Position numbers and translations under genes: made by a program
Assembly (NCBI GenBank): GCA_002305535.1
Contig: DBRE01000082.1
Span: forward strand, 1-21,412
Direction: 5' to 3'
Length of the DNA: 21,412 nt
From: Syntrophomonas sp. UBA1376
Lineage (GTDB): Bacteria; Bacillota; Syntrophomonadia; Syntrophomonadales; Syntrophomonadaceae
The notes under the pieces: model-generated
Seen by the model: the letters and a program-made list of their open reading frames with translations, nothing else
The model's database searches: none
Told to the model about the DNA's origin: nothing
Shown: in pieces, positions 14,656 to 21,379 of the stretch
Layout: every line of letters begins with the position of its first letter
Numbering within the stretch: position 1 is the stretch's first letter

Positions 14656-14841
14656 TTACCAGCTGGATTTGGTAACGCCTGGCAGTTCACCCTTATGAGC
14701 CAACTCACGGAAGCAAATGCGGCACATACCGAATTTGCGCATATAAGCCCGGGGGCGGCCGCAAATCTTACAGCGATTATATTCACGCACCTGGTACTTC
14801 TGAGGGCGTTTAGCTTTGGCAATCATCGCTTTCTTGGCCAC
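14656..14841 (-). CDS. rpsZ: 30S ribosomal protein S14, type Z (zinc-binding)
   Basis: The short Gram-positive S14 form, 61 residues, with the zinc ribbon Cys24, Cys27, Cys40, Cys43 (CKIC and CRIC) and the end LAHKGELPGVTKSSW. The protein lies in the 30S head. GTG at 14841 has GGAGG 11 nt upstream, a rather long spacer. It sits 19 nt after rplE in its usual place. Confidence 0.97.
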   Translation of the reverse strand: MAKKAMIAKAKRPQKYQVREYNRCKICGRPRAYMRKFGMCRICFRELAHKGELPGVTKSSW

Positions 14842-14860
14842 TTTAAACCTTACCTCCTTA

Positions 14861-15397
14861 TTATCTGAATGGCATACCCATAGCTTTTAGTAACTCACGA
14901 CCTTCTTCGTCGGTGGAAGCAGTGGTTACTATGTTTACCTCCAGACCACGAATCTTATCAATCTTGTCATATTCGATTTCCGGGAAAATGGTTTGCTCTT
15001 TGATTCCCAAAGCGTAGTTTCCACGACCGTCAAAAGCATCCGGGGAAACTCCGCGGAAGTCACGTACGCGCGGCAATGCAAGGTTGATCAAACGATCCAG
15101 GAATTCATACATCCTTTCACCCCTGAGGGTCACCTTGCAACCGATGGACATTCCTTCACGGAGCTTAAAGCCAGCAATCGAGTTTCTGGCTTTGGTGACT
15201 ACCGGCCTTTGTCCGGTGATCAACTGCAGATCATTGATAGCACCATCCAAAGCCTTGGGGTTCTGAATGGCCTCTCCTACGCCGATATTGACTACTACAC
15301 GTTCAATACGCGGCACCTGCATGACATTCTTATACTGAAACTTCTCCATCATTTTGGGTGTGATTTCATTTTTGTATTGTTCATACAGCCTAGCCAT
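14861..15397 (-). CDS. rplE: 50S ribosomal protein L5
   Basis: L5, 178 residues, binds 5S rRNA and contacts P-site tRNA. The start RLYEQYKNEITPKMMEKFQY, the QRPVVTKARNSIAGFKLREG block, and GVSPDAFDGRGNYALGIKEQ are typical. ATG at 15397 has GGGAGG 11 nt upstream. It follows rplX by 28 nt. Confidence 0.97.
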   Translation of the reverse strand: MARLYEQYKNEITPKMMEKFQYKNVMQVPRIERVVVNIGVGEAIQNPKALDGAINDLQLITGQRPVVTKARNSIAGFKLREGMSIGCKVTLRGERMYEFLDRLINLALPRVRDFRGVSPDAFDGRGNYALGIKEQTIFPEIEYDKIDKIRGLEVNIVTTASTDEEGRELLKAMGMPFR

Positions 15398-15425
15398 TAA
15401 TAACTAAGCCTCCCTTCCTGGCACT

Positions 15426-15737
15426 TTAATCCAATACCTCTCCGCAATGCTTGCAGAAGCGGACTTTTTCCTGGTTGGACAGTACCTTGTGACCAACCCG
15501 GGTGGGCTTATTGCATTTTCCACATAAAATCATTACGTTGGATGCATTAAGCGGGGCTTCTATTCGTTGGATTCCTCCCTGAGGAAGGGCCCGATTAGGC
15601 TTGGTATGCTTCTTGACCCGGTTTACCCCTTCAACTACGATCCGGTTAGCTTCAGGAAGCACTTTTAATACCTTACCCTTTTTTCCGGAGTCCTTCCCCG
15701 TCGTGACTAATACAGTGTCACCTTTTTTGATTTGCAT
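15426..15737 (-). CDS. rplX: 50S ribosomal protein L24, with C-terminal cysteine pairs
   Basis: L24, 103 residues, is one of two assembly-initiator proteins of the 50S subunit. An N-terminal KOW domain has KKGDTVLVTTGKDSGKKGKV. The C-terminal half has Cys72-x2-Cys75 and Cys95-x2-Cys98, a likely zinc site found in some clostridial L24 proteins and absent from enterobacterial ones. ATG at 15737 lies 7 nt after GGAGGTG. It follows rplN by 20 nt. Confidence 0.97.
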   Translation of the reverse strand: MQIKKGDTVLVTTGKDSGKKGKVLKVLPEANRIVVEGVNRVKKHTKPNRALPQGGIQRIEAPLNASNVMILCGKCNKPTRVGHKVLSNQEKVRFCKHCGEVLD

Positions 15738-15757
15738 CTATTAACACCTCCATCGAC

Positions 15758-16126
15758 TTAAAGGACTTCCGGAGCCAGAGAGACAATCTTCATAAAGTTC
15801 CTATCCCTGAGTTCCCGGGCAACCGGCCCAAAAATGCGAGTGCCTCTGGGATTACCGTTATCATCTATGATCACAGCCGCGTTTTCCGAGAATGCAATAT
15901 AGGATCCGTCCGGCCTTCTGATCTCCTTTTTGGTTCTTACTACAACCGCCTTGATAATATCGCCTTTTTTAACTACGCCACCAGGGGCTGCTTCTTTAAC
16001 CGACGCAACAATAATGTCACCTACCGATGCATATCGGCGGGTCGAGCCGCCTAGAACCTTAATGCAAAGGATTCTTTTGGCCCCGGTGTTGTCGCCTACC
16101 TGGAGCATGGTCTCCTGTTGAATCAC
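15758..16126 (-). CDS. rplN: 50S ribosomal protein L14
   Basis: L14, 122 residues, on the intersubunit face of the 50S, contacts 16S helix 14 and is the docking site of silencing factor RsfS. The start IQQETMLQVGDNTGAKRILC and GNPRGTRIFGPVARELRD are diagnostic. The start is GTG at 16126, 8 nt after GGGAGG. It follows rpsQ by 30 nt; in many bacteria the spc operon starts here, but I see no clear promoter in this gap. Confidence 0.97.
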   Translation of the reverse strand: MIQQETMLQVGDNTGAKRILCIKVLGGSTRRYASVGDIIVASVKEAAPGGVVKKGDIIKAVVVRTKKEIRRPDGSYIAFSENAAVIIDDNGNPRGTRIFGPVARELRDRNFMKIVSLAPEVL

Positions 16127-16156
16127 CCTGTAAACCTCCCTTCCAAAGTCCAGGCT

Positions 16157-16426
16157 TTACTCCAATGTCTTGGCTTTGCGAACTATTTCAATTAATCTCC
16201 ATCTCTTATCTTTACTCAGTGGGCGAGTTTCCATGATGCGAACCAGGTCACCAGTTTTGGCTTCATTGTTTTCATCATGAACCTTATACTTTTTACTGGT
16301 ACTGATGGTTTTCTTATATAATGGATGCTGTTTAACAGTCTCTACGCTCACAGTGATGGTCTTTTCCATTTTGTCACTGGTCACGGTACCTATCCTGACT
16401 TTTCTGTTACCACGATTTTCAGCCAC
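16157..16426 (-). CDS. rpsQ: 30S ribosomal protein S17
   Basis: S17, 89 residues, is an OB-fold protein binding the 5' domain of 16S rRNA. VRIGTVTSDKMEKTITVSVE and KTGDLVRIMETRPLSKDKRW are standard. The start is GTG at 16426, 8 nt after AGGAGG. It is the last gene of the classical S10 set and follows rpmC by 17 nt. Confidence 0.97.
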   Translation of the reverse strand: MAENRGNRKVRIGTVTSDKMEKTITVSVETVKQHPLYKKTISTSKKYKVHDENNEAKTGDLVRIMETRPLSKDKRWRLIEIVRKAKTLE

Positions 16427-16443
16427 CCCTTAGACCTCCTTTA

Positions 16444-16647
16444 CTAGTTGTTTTCCTGGGCGATTTCACGCTGCCGGAGAACGGTTTTGCAACGGGCAAT
16501 GTTTTTGCGAACGTCCCTGATTCTCATGGGATTGTCAAGCTGCCCGGTGGCCAGTTGAAATCTAAGGTTGAACAATTCTTCTTTATAATCGCGGACTTTT
16601 TTGTTCAGTTCCTCGTCGGTTAGCTCCCGTAGCTTAATTGCCTTCAC
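16444..16647 (-). CDS. rpmC: 50S ribosomal protein L29
   Basis: L29, 67 residues, is a two-helix coiled coil at the peptide exit tunnel, close to L23 and the docking sites of SRP and trigger factor. ELRELTDEEL-type start, EELFNLRFQLATGQLDNP and IRDVRKNIAR are typical. I choose GTG at 16647 because it gives the family N-terminus MKAIKLREL, with GGTGGTGA 5 nt upstream; two more in-frame GTGs four to five codons upstream are possible. The start lies inside rplP, overlapping its end by 14 nt. Confidence 0.95.
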   Translation of the reverse strand: MKAIKLRELTDEELNKKVRDYKEELFNLRFQLATGQLDNPMRIRDVRKNIARCKTVLRQREIAQENN

Positions 16648-17071
16648 TAACCTCACCACCCATCTCTTCTCGTTTTACGAACTTGCATTTTACAGGTAAT
16701 TTGTGGGCTGCAAGCCGCATGGCCTCTTTAGCAACCTCTTCATTAACACCGGAGAGTTCAAACATGACCCGGCCTGGCTTAACTACTGCTACCCAGTGCT
16801 CCGGGGAACCCTTACCTTTACCCATACGGGTCTCGGCAGGTTTTACCGTTAGCGGCCGATCCGGGAAGATTTTGATCCACAGTTTGCCACCTCTTCTGAT
16901 GTAACGATTGATAGCAATACGAGCGGCCTCGATCTGACGATTGGTGATCCAGCCAGATTCCAGAGCCTGCAGGCCGAAATCACCATAAGTTACACTGTTG
17001 CCTTTATTGGCTTGGCCAGATAAACTGGGCCGATGCTGTTTTCTATATTTAACACGTTTCGGGGTAAGCAT
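16634..17071 (-). CDS. rplP: 50S ribosomal protein L16
   Basis: L16, 145 residues, organises the A-site region of the 50S. MLTPKRVKYRKQHRP, the TYGDFGLQALESGWITNRQI block and GKGKGSPEHWVAVVKPGRV are diagnostic. ATG at 17071 shares one base with the rpsC stop (TAATG), with AGGAGG 10 nt upstream. The downstream rpmC start lies within its last codons. Confidence 0.97.
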   Translation of the reverse strand: MLTPKRVKYRKQHRPSLSGQANKGNSVTYGDFGLQALESGWITNRQIEAARIAINRYIRRGGKLWIKIFPDRPLTVKPAETRMGKGKGSPEHWVAVVKPGRVMFELSGVNEEVAKEAMRLAAHKLPVKCKFVKREEMGGEVSEGN

Positions 17072-17745
17072 TATCTGTCGGCCTCCTCCACTGCTTTTTG
17101 GGGTGGTCTCTTTTTGGCTTCCGGCATTATTTCACCCCGGTTTACCCATACCTTGATGCCAATCTTGCCATAGGTGGTGTTCGCTTCGGCAAACCCGTAG
17201 TCAATATCCGCTCTCAATGTATGCAGAGGCACTTTACCTTCCGCACTCCATTCGGAGCGGGCTATCTCAGCACCACCTAAACGGCCTGATACCATAATTC
17301 TGATACCGATACCGCCAGCGCGCATGGTGCGCCCTAAAGCCTGCTTGGTAGCCCGGCGGAAAGAGACTCTCTTTTCCAGTTGCTGAGCAATATTCTCAGC
17401 TACGATCTGGGCATCCAGTTCAGGTTTTTTTATCTCCTGAATATTGACACTGACATTTTTGCCAGTCATTTTTACTAATTCGCCTTTTAAGATTTCGACT
17501 TCCGTACCGCCACGTCCGATCACTATACCTGGTTTGGCAGTGTGGATCGTGACCTTCATACGGTTACCGGTGCGTTGGATCTCTACTTTGGAGATTCCAG
17601 CCTGATAGAATTTGTCTTTGATAAACTTACGGATCTTGAAATCCTCGTGGACCAGATCCACGTAATCCCGGTCGGCATACCAGTTTGAATCCCAATCCCG
17701 GATTATGCCAATGCGAAAACCTTTTGGATGTACCTTTTGACCCAC
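17071..17745 (-). CDS. rpsC: 30S ribosomal protein S3
   Basis: S3, 224 residues, forms part of the mRNA entry tunnel and its helicase activity. The start GQKVHPKGFRIGIIRDWDS, the KH-domain motif VIGRGGTEVEILK, and MRAGGIGIRIMVSGRLGGAE are typical. GTG at 17745 overlaps the rplV stop by one base (TAGTG), with GGGAGG 7 nt upstream. Its own stop overlaps rplP, so three genes here are linked by one-base junctions. Confidence 0.97.
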   Translation of the reverse strand: MGQKVHPKGFRIGIIRDWDSNWYADRDYVDLVHEDFKIRKFIKDKFYQAGISKVEIQRTGNRMKVTIHTAKPGIVIGRGGTEVEILKGELVKMTGKNVSVNIQEIKKPELDAQIVAENIAQQLEKRVSFRRATKQALGRTMRAGGIGIRIMVSGRLGGAEIARSEWSAEGKVPLHTLRADIDYGFAEANTTYGKIGIKVWVNRGEIMPEAKKRPPQKAVEEADR

Positions 17746-18086
17746 TATTTAACCTCCCTTTCCCGCACTACAACCGTGATGTGGCTAGTCCTGTGTCGAC
17801 GGACATCAGCTCTTCCATAAGCGCGAGGCCGCATACGTTTCATGATTGGCCCTTCATCAATATAGATCTCAGCTACGTATAGAGCATCAGTGTCCATATC
17901 ATAATTGTGCTCTGCGTTAGCTATGGCTGACTTTAATACCTTACTGATCATGGGAGCGGATTTCTTGTTGGTATAACGCAAAATACCTACTGCTTCTTCC
18001 GCATTCTTTCCCCGGACCAGGTCGGCCACCTGTCGGGCCTTAAGAGGGGAAACCCTCATGTATCGAGCAATGGCTCTGGCTTCCAT
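17745..18086 (-). CDS. rplV: 50S ribosomal protein L22
   Basis: L22, 113 residues, lines the exit tunnel with a long beta hairpin, where macrolide-resistance changes occur in other bacteria. MEARAIARYMRVSPLKARQV and MKRMRPRAYGRADVRRHRTS are diagnostic. ATG at 18086 has AAGGAGG 8 nt upstream. The frame is open 29 codons further upstream into rpsS, but those residues are not L22-like and would include the SD. It follows rpsS by 16 nt. Confidence 0.97.
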   Translation of the reverse strand: MEARAIARYMRVSPLKARQVADLVRGKNAEEAVGILRYTNKKSAPMISKVLKSAIANAEHNYDMDTDALYVAEIYIDEGPIMKRMRPRAYGRADVRRHRTSHITVVVREREVK

Positions 18087-18102
18087 TCCCTGATCCTCCT
18101 TC

Positions 18103-18387
18103 CTATCTGGACCGGCTGGTCTTTTCGTTTTTGCCAGCGTGTCCGCGATACATTCTGGTAGGAGCAAACTCACCGAGCTTCATTCCCACCATGTCTTCAG
18201 TAATATAGACGGGCACATGGCGACGTCCATCATGAACAGCTATAGTATGGCCGACCATCTGCGGCATAATGGTGGAACGACGGGACCAGGTTTTGAGTAC
18301 TTTTTTCTGTCCCGTTTCATTCATATTTTCAACTCTGCTTAAGAGTTTGGCCTCACAGTATGGTCCTTTTTTGAGTGACCTAGTCAA
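18103..18387 (-). CDS. rpsS: 30S ribosomal protein S19
   Basis: S19, 94 residues, is in the 30S head and pairs with S13. TRSLKKGPYCEAKLL, the WSRRSTIMPQMVGHTIAVHDGR region, and KLGEFAPTR are typical. The start is TTG at 18387, 8 nt after GGAGG, giving the usual MTRSLKKGP. A second TTG at 18393 is only 2 nt from the SD and is rejected. It follows rplB by 15 nt. Confidence 0.96.
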   Translation of the reverse strand: MTRSLKKGPYCEAKLLSRVENMNETGQKKVLKTWSRRSTIMPQMVGHTIAVHDGRRHVPVYITEDMVGMKLGEFAPTRMYRGHAGKNEKTSRSR

Positions 18388-18402
18388 TTCCAAGACCTCC
18401 TT

Positions 18403-19227
18403 TTACTTCCGTTTGCGGACGATCATATTGTCAGAAGGCTTCTTCCGGCGGGTCTTGCCACCAATGGCAATCTTACCCCAGGGAGAAACCGGATACTTAC
18501 GTCCAACTGGAGCACGGCCTTCTCCTCCACCATGAGGATGGTCTGCCGGATTCATAACTGATCCGCGTACCGCAGGACGAATTCCTAGCCAACGAGAACG
18601 ACCGGCTTTACCTATGGTAATGTTCTCATTTTCCAAATTACCTACCTGCCCAATGGTAGCCCGGCAATTGATATGAACCAAACGAACTTCACCGGAAGGA
18701 AGACGTACATGGGCATAATTGCCTTCTTTGGCCATTAGCTGAGCAACTGTGCCAGCTGATCTGACCAACTGTCCTCCTTTGCCAGGACGCAACTCAATAT
18801 TATGAATCAAAGTACCTACCGGTATAGCTCTTAACGGAAGTGTGTTCCCGGTCTTGATATCTGCTTGTTCTCCCGATAGCACCACATCTCCCACTTTAAG
18901 ATGGTTGGGGGCAATGATGTAGGCTTTATGCCCATCGGCATAATGCAGCAGGGCTATATTGGCAGAACGGTTGGGATCATATTCGATAGCTGCTACCTTG
19001 GCTGGCACATCATCTTTTCTGCGCTTGAAATCTACCAAGCGATACAGACGTTTATGGCCGCCACCTCTATGCCGGACAGTCATACGTCCTTGTTTATTAC
19101 GCCCGCCAGTACTCTTTAATGCTACTGTTAAGCTTTTCTCTGGCTCGGTTTTGGTAATTTCATTAAAAGGCAAAACCGTCATGTGCCGCCTGCTGGGCGT
19201 AGTGGGTTTATATGATTTGATAGCCAT
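18403..19227 (-). CDS. rplB: 50S ribosomal protein L2
   Basis: L2, 274 residues, is an essential 50S protein near the peptidyl-transferase centre, contacting domains II and IV of 23S rRNA. IKSYKPTTPSRRHMTVLPF, the GGRNKQGRMTVRHRGGGHKR block, and VRGSVMNPADHPHGGGEGRA with the conserved His-rich loop are clear. ATG at 19227 has AAGGAGG 10 nt upstream. It follows rplW by 32 nt. Confidence 0.98.
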   Translation of the reverse strand: MAIKSYKPTTPSRRHMTVLPFNEITKTEPEKSLTVALKSTGGRNKQGRMTVRHRGGGHKRLYRLVDFKRRKDDVPAKVAAIEYDPNRSANIALLHYADGHKAYIIAPNHLKVGDVVLSGEQADIKTGNTLPLRAIPVGTLIHNIELRPGKGGQLVRSAGTVAQLMAKEGNYAHVRLPSGEVRLVHINCRATIGQVGNLENENITIGKAGRSRWLGIRPAVRGSVMNPADHPHGGGEGRAPVGRKYPVSPWGKIAIGGKTRRKKPSDNMIVRKRK

Positions 19228-19259
19228 TAGCTTATTCCCTCCTTATAACGGCTCAAGCC

Positions 19260-19547
19260 TTACATTCCGTCGAAAATCCGGATCTTATCACCGGGCTTCA
19301 ATGTTACTATAGCCTTCTTCCGTGCGGGGGTCTTTCCTACAAAACGCCCCATTCGTTTAGGCTTGCCTTTCATATTTAAGGTGTGTACTGATTCGACCTT
19401 GACCTTAAAGATGTGTTCAATAGCATTTTTGACTTCGGTCTTATTGGCGCGTTTGTCAACTATAAAAGTATATTTATTATCCGCCAGTAGATCCATGGAC
19501 TTTTCTGTTACCACCGGGCGAATGATAATATCGCGATAGTCTTTCAT
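19260..19547 (-). CDS. rplW: 50S ribosomal protein L23
   Basis: L23, 95 residues, is the exit-tunnel rim protein that docks trigger factor and SRP. IIIRPVVTEKSMDLL, the YTFIVDKRANKTEVKNAIE block, and the basic loop KGKPKRMGRFVGKTPARKKA are typical. ATG at 19547 overlaps the rplD stop by one base (TAATG), and AGGAGG is 10 nt upstream. Confidence 0.97.
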   Translation of the reverse strand: MKDYRDIIIRPVVTEKSMDLLADNKYTFIVDKRANKTEVKNAIEHIFKVKVESVHTLNMKGKPKRMGRFVGKTPARKKAIVTLKPGDKIRIFDGM

Positions 19548-20170
19548 TATGCGAATACCTCCTCTACCCAGGCTACAGCGTCTTTTGTGATCAATAGGGT
19601 ATCGTAATGCAACAGGTCGTAAACATTCATAAAATCTGCCCGCACCGGCTTAACGCCCGGGATATTACGAGCTGATTTGGTCACGTTGTCGTCCACCTTA
19701 GCAATCACGACCAGAGTCTTCTTACCAGCGTTGAGAGATTGCAGGGTATCTACCATTAGCCGGGTCTTGGGCTCATCAAAACTTAATTCATCAACAACAA
19801 TGATATTTTGTTCCTTCACTTTGGTAGAAAGAGCAGACCGCATGGCCAGTCTTCTTACTTTACGTGGCAGTTTATAGGAATAATCACGAGGGTGTGGTCC
19901 AAACACGACTCCTCCACCGGTCCAAACTGGATTACGGTTGCTGCCTACGCGGGCACGGCCGGTACCTTTCTGACGCCAGGGTTTGCGTCCCCCGCCTCTT
20001 ACCATAGCACGGGTTTTTACGGAAGCGGTTCCCACTCTTTTATTGGCCATTTGCATTTTGATAAAATCATACAAAACCGCTTGGTTGGGTTCGATACCGA
20101 AAACATTGTCGTTGAGTTCCAGCTCCCCGACCTGGGCCCCGCTCATGTTATATAATGGAACTTTGGGCAT
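19547..20170 (-). CDS. rplD: 50S ribosomal protein L4
   Basis: L4, 207 residues, reaches into the exit tunnel with a long loop; in gammaproteobacteria it represses its own operon. The start MPKVPLYNMSGAQVGELELN and the loop KTRAMVRGGGRKPWRQKGTG are diagnostic. ATG at 20170 lies 9 nt after AAGGAGG. The frame continues nine codons upstream to a TTG at 20197, but that stretch is basic, not L4-like, and covers the SD. It lies 27 nt after rplC. Confidence 0.97.
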   Translation of the reverse strand: MPKVPLYNMSGAQVGELELNDNVFGIEPNQAVLYDFIKMQMANKRVGTASVKTRAMVRGGGRKPWRQKGTGRARVGSNRNPVWTGGGVVFGPHPRDYSYKLPRKVRRLAMRSALSTKVKEQNIIVVDELSFDEPKTRLMVDTLQSLNAGKKTLVVIAKVDDNVTKSARNIPGVKPVRADFMNVYDLLHYDTLLITKDAVAWVEEVFA

Positions 20171-20197
20171 CTGGCTAAACCTCCTTCGACGTAACAA

Positions 20198-20833
20198 CTA
20201 AGCTTTCACTGAATTCTTTATTAGTACAAGACCTTTTTTGGGCCCTGGGATAGCACCTTTTATCAGGATCAAATTGCGTTCTGGATAGACTTTTACGACC
20301 TGCAAGCCCTGCACTGTGACCCGTTCTCCACCCATTCTGCCGGGAAGCTTCCGGCCTTTAAACACCTTGGCCGGTCCTTTGGCTGCCAGCGAACCAGGCC
20401 CGCGATGGTATTTGGAACCATGCCCCATGGAGCCTCGGGAAAAATTATGCCGTTTTACTCCTCCGGCAGTTCCTTTGCCCTTGGAAGTACCAACCACATC
20501 TATCATGTCTCCGGGTGCAAAAACGTCCACTGTTATGTCCTGTCCAATTTCATACTCATCAACATTCTCCATCCGAAATTCACGGATGAAACGCAAAGGC
20601 TTAACATTGGCCTTCTTAAAATGACCCTTTATTGGCTGGTTAGCGCGATTCTCTTTCAGGTTGTAAAAGCCTACCTGAATGGCATTGTAACCATCTGATG
20701 CGGTGTTCTTTTTCTGTAACACTGTACAGGGTCCGGCTTCAACAACTGTTACTGGTATAGCTTTGCCTAGTTCATCGAAAATCTGGGTCATGCCTACTTT
20801 AGTGCCTAAAATAGCTTTTTGTAGCTGTGCCAC
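20198..20833 (-). CDS. rplC: 50S ribosomal protein L3
   Basis: L3, 211 residues, is an assembly initiator reaching the peptidyl-transferase centre. The start KAILGTKVGMTQIFDE and the central loop region with HNFSRGSMGHGSKYHRGPGS and KVFKGRKLPGRMGGERVTVQ are typical. GTG at 20833 is 8 nt after AGGAGG. It is preceded by an unusually long 136-nt gap that can fold; one candidate stem ends directly beside the SD, so its translation may be regulated. Confidence 0.97.
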   Translation of the reverse strand: MAQLQKAILGTKVGMTQIFDELGKAIPVTVVEAGPCTVLQKKNTASDGYNAIQVGFYNLKENRANQPIKGHFKKANVKPLRFIREFRMENVDEYEIGQDITVDVFAPGDMIDVVGTSKGKGTAGGVKRHNFSRGSMGHGSKYHRGPGSLAAKGPAKVFKGRKLPGRMGGERVTVQGLQVVKVYPERNLILIKGAIPGPKKGLVLIKNSVKA

Positions 20834-20969
20834 CTTGGTTACCTCCTGTTGAGTTTTCTCTCAGCGATTGGTTGGAAGTGGGGTATCCAACATCACTTCT
20901 TTATACTTGCCGGATTTACCACCTTGAGGCCTCTTTCGCCCACTGGCCTCTTAGTACCGGTTCTCAACC
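20834..20969 (-). promoter_or_regulatory. Structured rpsJ-rplC spacer, candidate r-protein leader RNA
   Basis: This 136-nt gap is far longer than the others in the cluster (most under 35 nt). On the minus strand GTTGAG (20963-20968) can pair with CTCAAC (20848-20853), which abuts the AGGAGG of rplC. Inside, GAGGCC (20945-20950) pairs with GGCCTC (20926-20931), and GAAGTG (20894-20899) pairs with CACTTC (20875-20880). This resembles a junction-type leader. Which protein, if any, binds it cannot be told from one sequence; L3 or L4 are the natural guesses. Confidence 0.5.
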
Positions 20970-21281
20970 TTACAGCTTAATTTCAATGTCGACACCGGAG
21001 GGAAGATCAAGGTGCATCAAGGCATCAATGGTCTTCGGGTTCGGATCGAGAATATCGATTAGCCGTTTGTGAGTCCGGACTTCGAACTGCTCCCGCGAAT
21101 CCTTGTTTACATGGGGAGAGCGTAAAATAGTATAGATGCTCTTCTGGGTGGGCAGGGGGATAGGGCCTGATACGCCTGATCCATTTTTCCTTGCCGTTTC
21201 AACGATTTTCTGTGATGACACATCCAGAAGTTTATGGTCGAAAGCTTTCAACCGGATACGCACTTTTTGTTGGCCGCTCAC
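20970..21281 (-). CDS. rpsJ: 30S ribosomal protein S10
   Basis: S10, 103 residues, is in the 30S head and doubles as NusE in transcription antitermination. KVRIRLKAFDHKLLDVSSQK, the SGPIPLPTQKSIYTILRSPH block and the end LDLPSGVDIEIKL are diagnostic. I take GTG at 21281, 11 nt after AAGGAGG, giving the family-like MSGQQKVRIRLK. The frame runs open to an ATG at 21362, but that would add 27 unrelated residues crossing the SD and a long hairpin. It is the first gene of the S10 cluster; what lies upstream is outside the window. Confidence 0.96.
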   Translation of the reverse strand: MSGQQKVRIRLKAFDHKLLDVSSQKIVETARKNGSGVSGPIPLPTQKSIYTILRSPHVNKDSREQFEVRTHKRLIDILDPNPKTIDALMHLDLPSGVDIEIKL

Positions 21282-21322
21282 TCTTGCTGAAACCTCCTTA
21301 AACGATGAGATTCGATATACAC

Positions 21323-21379
21323 GCTTCCGGGTGTTTAGCGATGAAGACCAATAAATCTTCATCGCTAGCCCGGCTAAGC
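21323..21379 (-). promoter_or_regulatory. Long hairpin in the region before rpsJ
   Basis: On the minus strand GCTT, CCGGG and TAGCGATGAAGA pair with TCTTCATCGCTA, CCCGG and AAGC: 4, 5 and a perfect 12 bp (21336-21347 with 21356-21367), with small internal loops and an 8-nt apical loop. No T-run follows, so it is not an ordinary terminator. It ends about 25 nt before the rpsJ SD. It could be a leader element, a processing site or a stabilising 5' hairpin. Confidence 0.6.

Noticed and set aside
18087..18173. A 29-residue N-terminal extension of L22
   Set aside because: It runs antiparallel to no known domain, overlaps rpsS, and contains the SD for the family-like ATG at 18086.
20171..20197. 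L4 starting from TTG 20197
   Set aside because: The nine extra residues cover the AAGGAGG of the ATG at 20170, which matches the family start.
20871..20899. H-type pseudoknot in the rplC leader
   Set aside because: The second strands of the two stems are adjacent with no connecting loop, so both cannot form together. I treat them as alternatives.
21282..21362. A longer S10 starting at ATG 21362
   Set aside because: The added 27 residues are not S10-like, and they span both the SD and a long hairpin. GTG at 21281 gives the family N-terminus.
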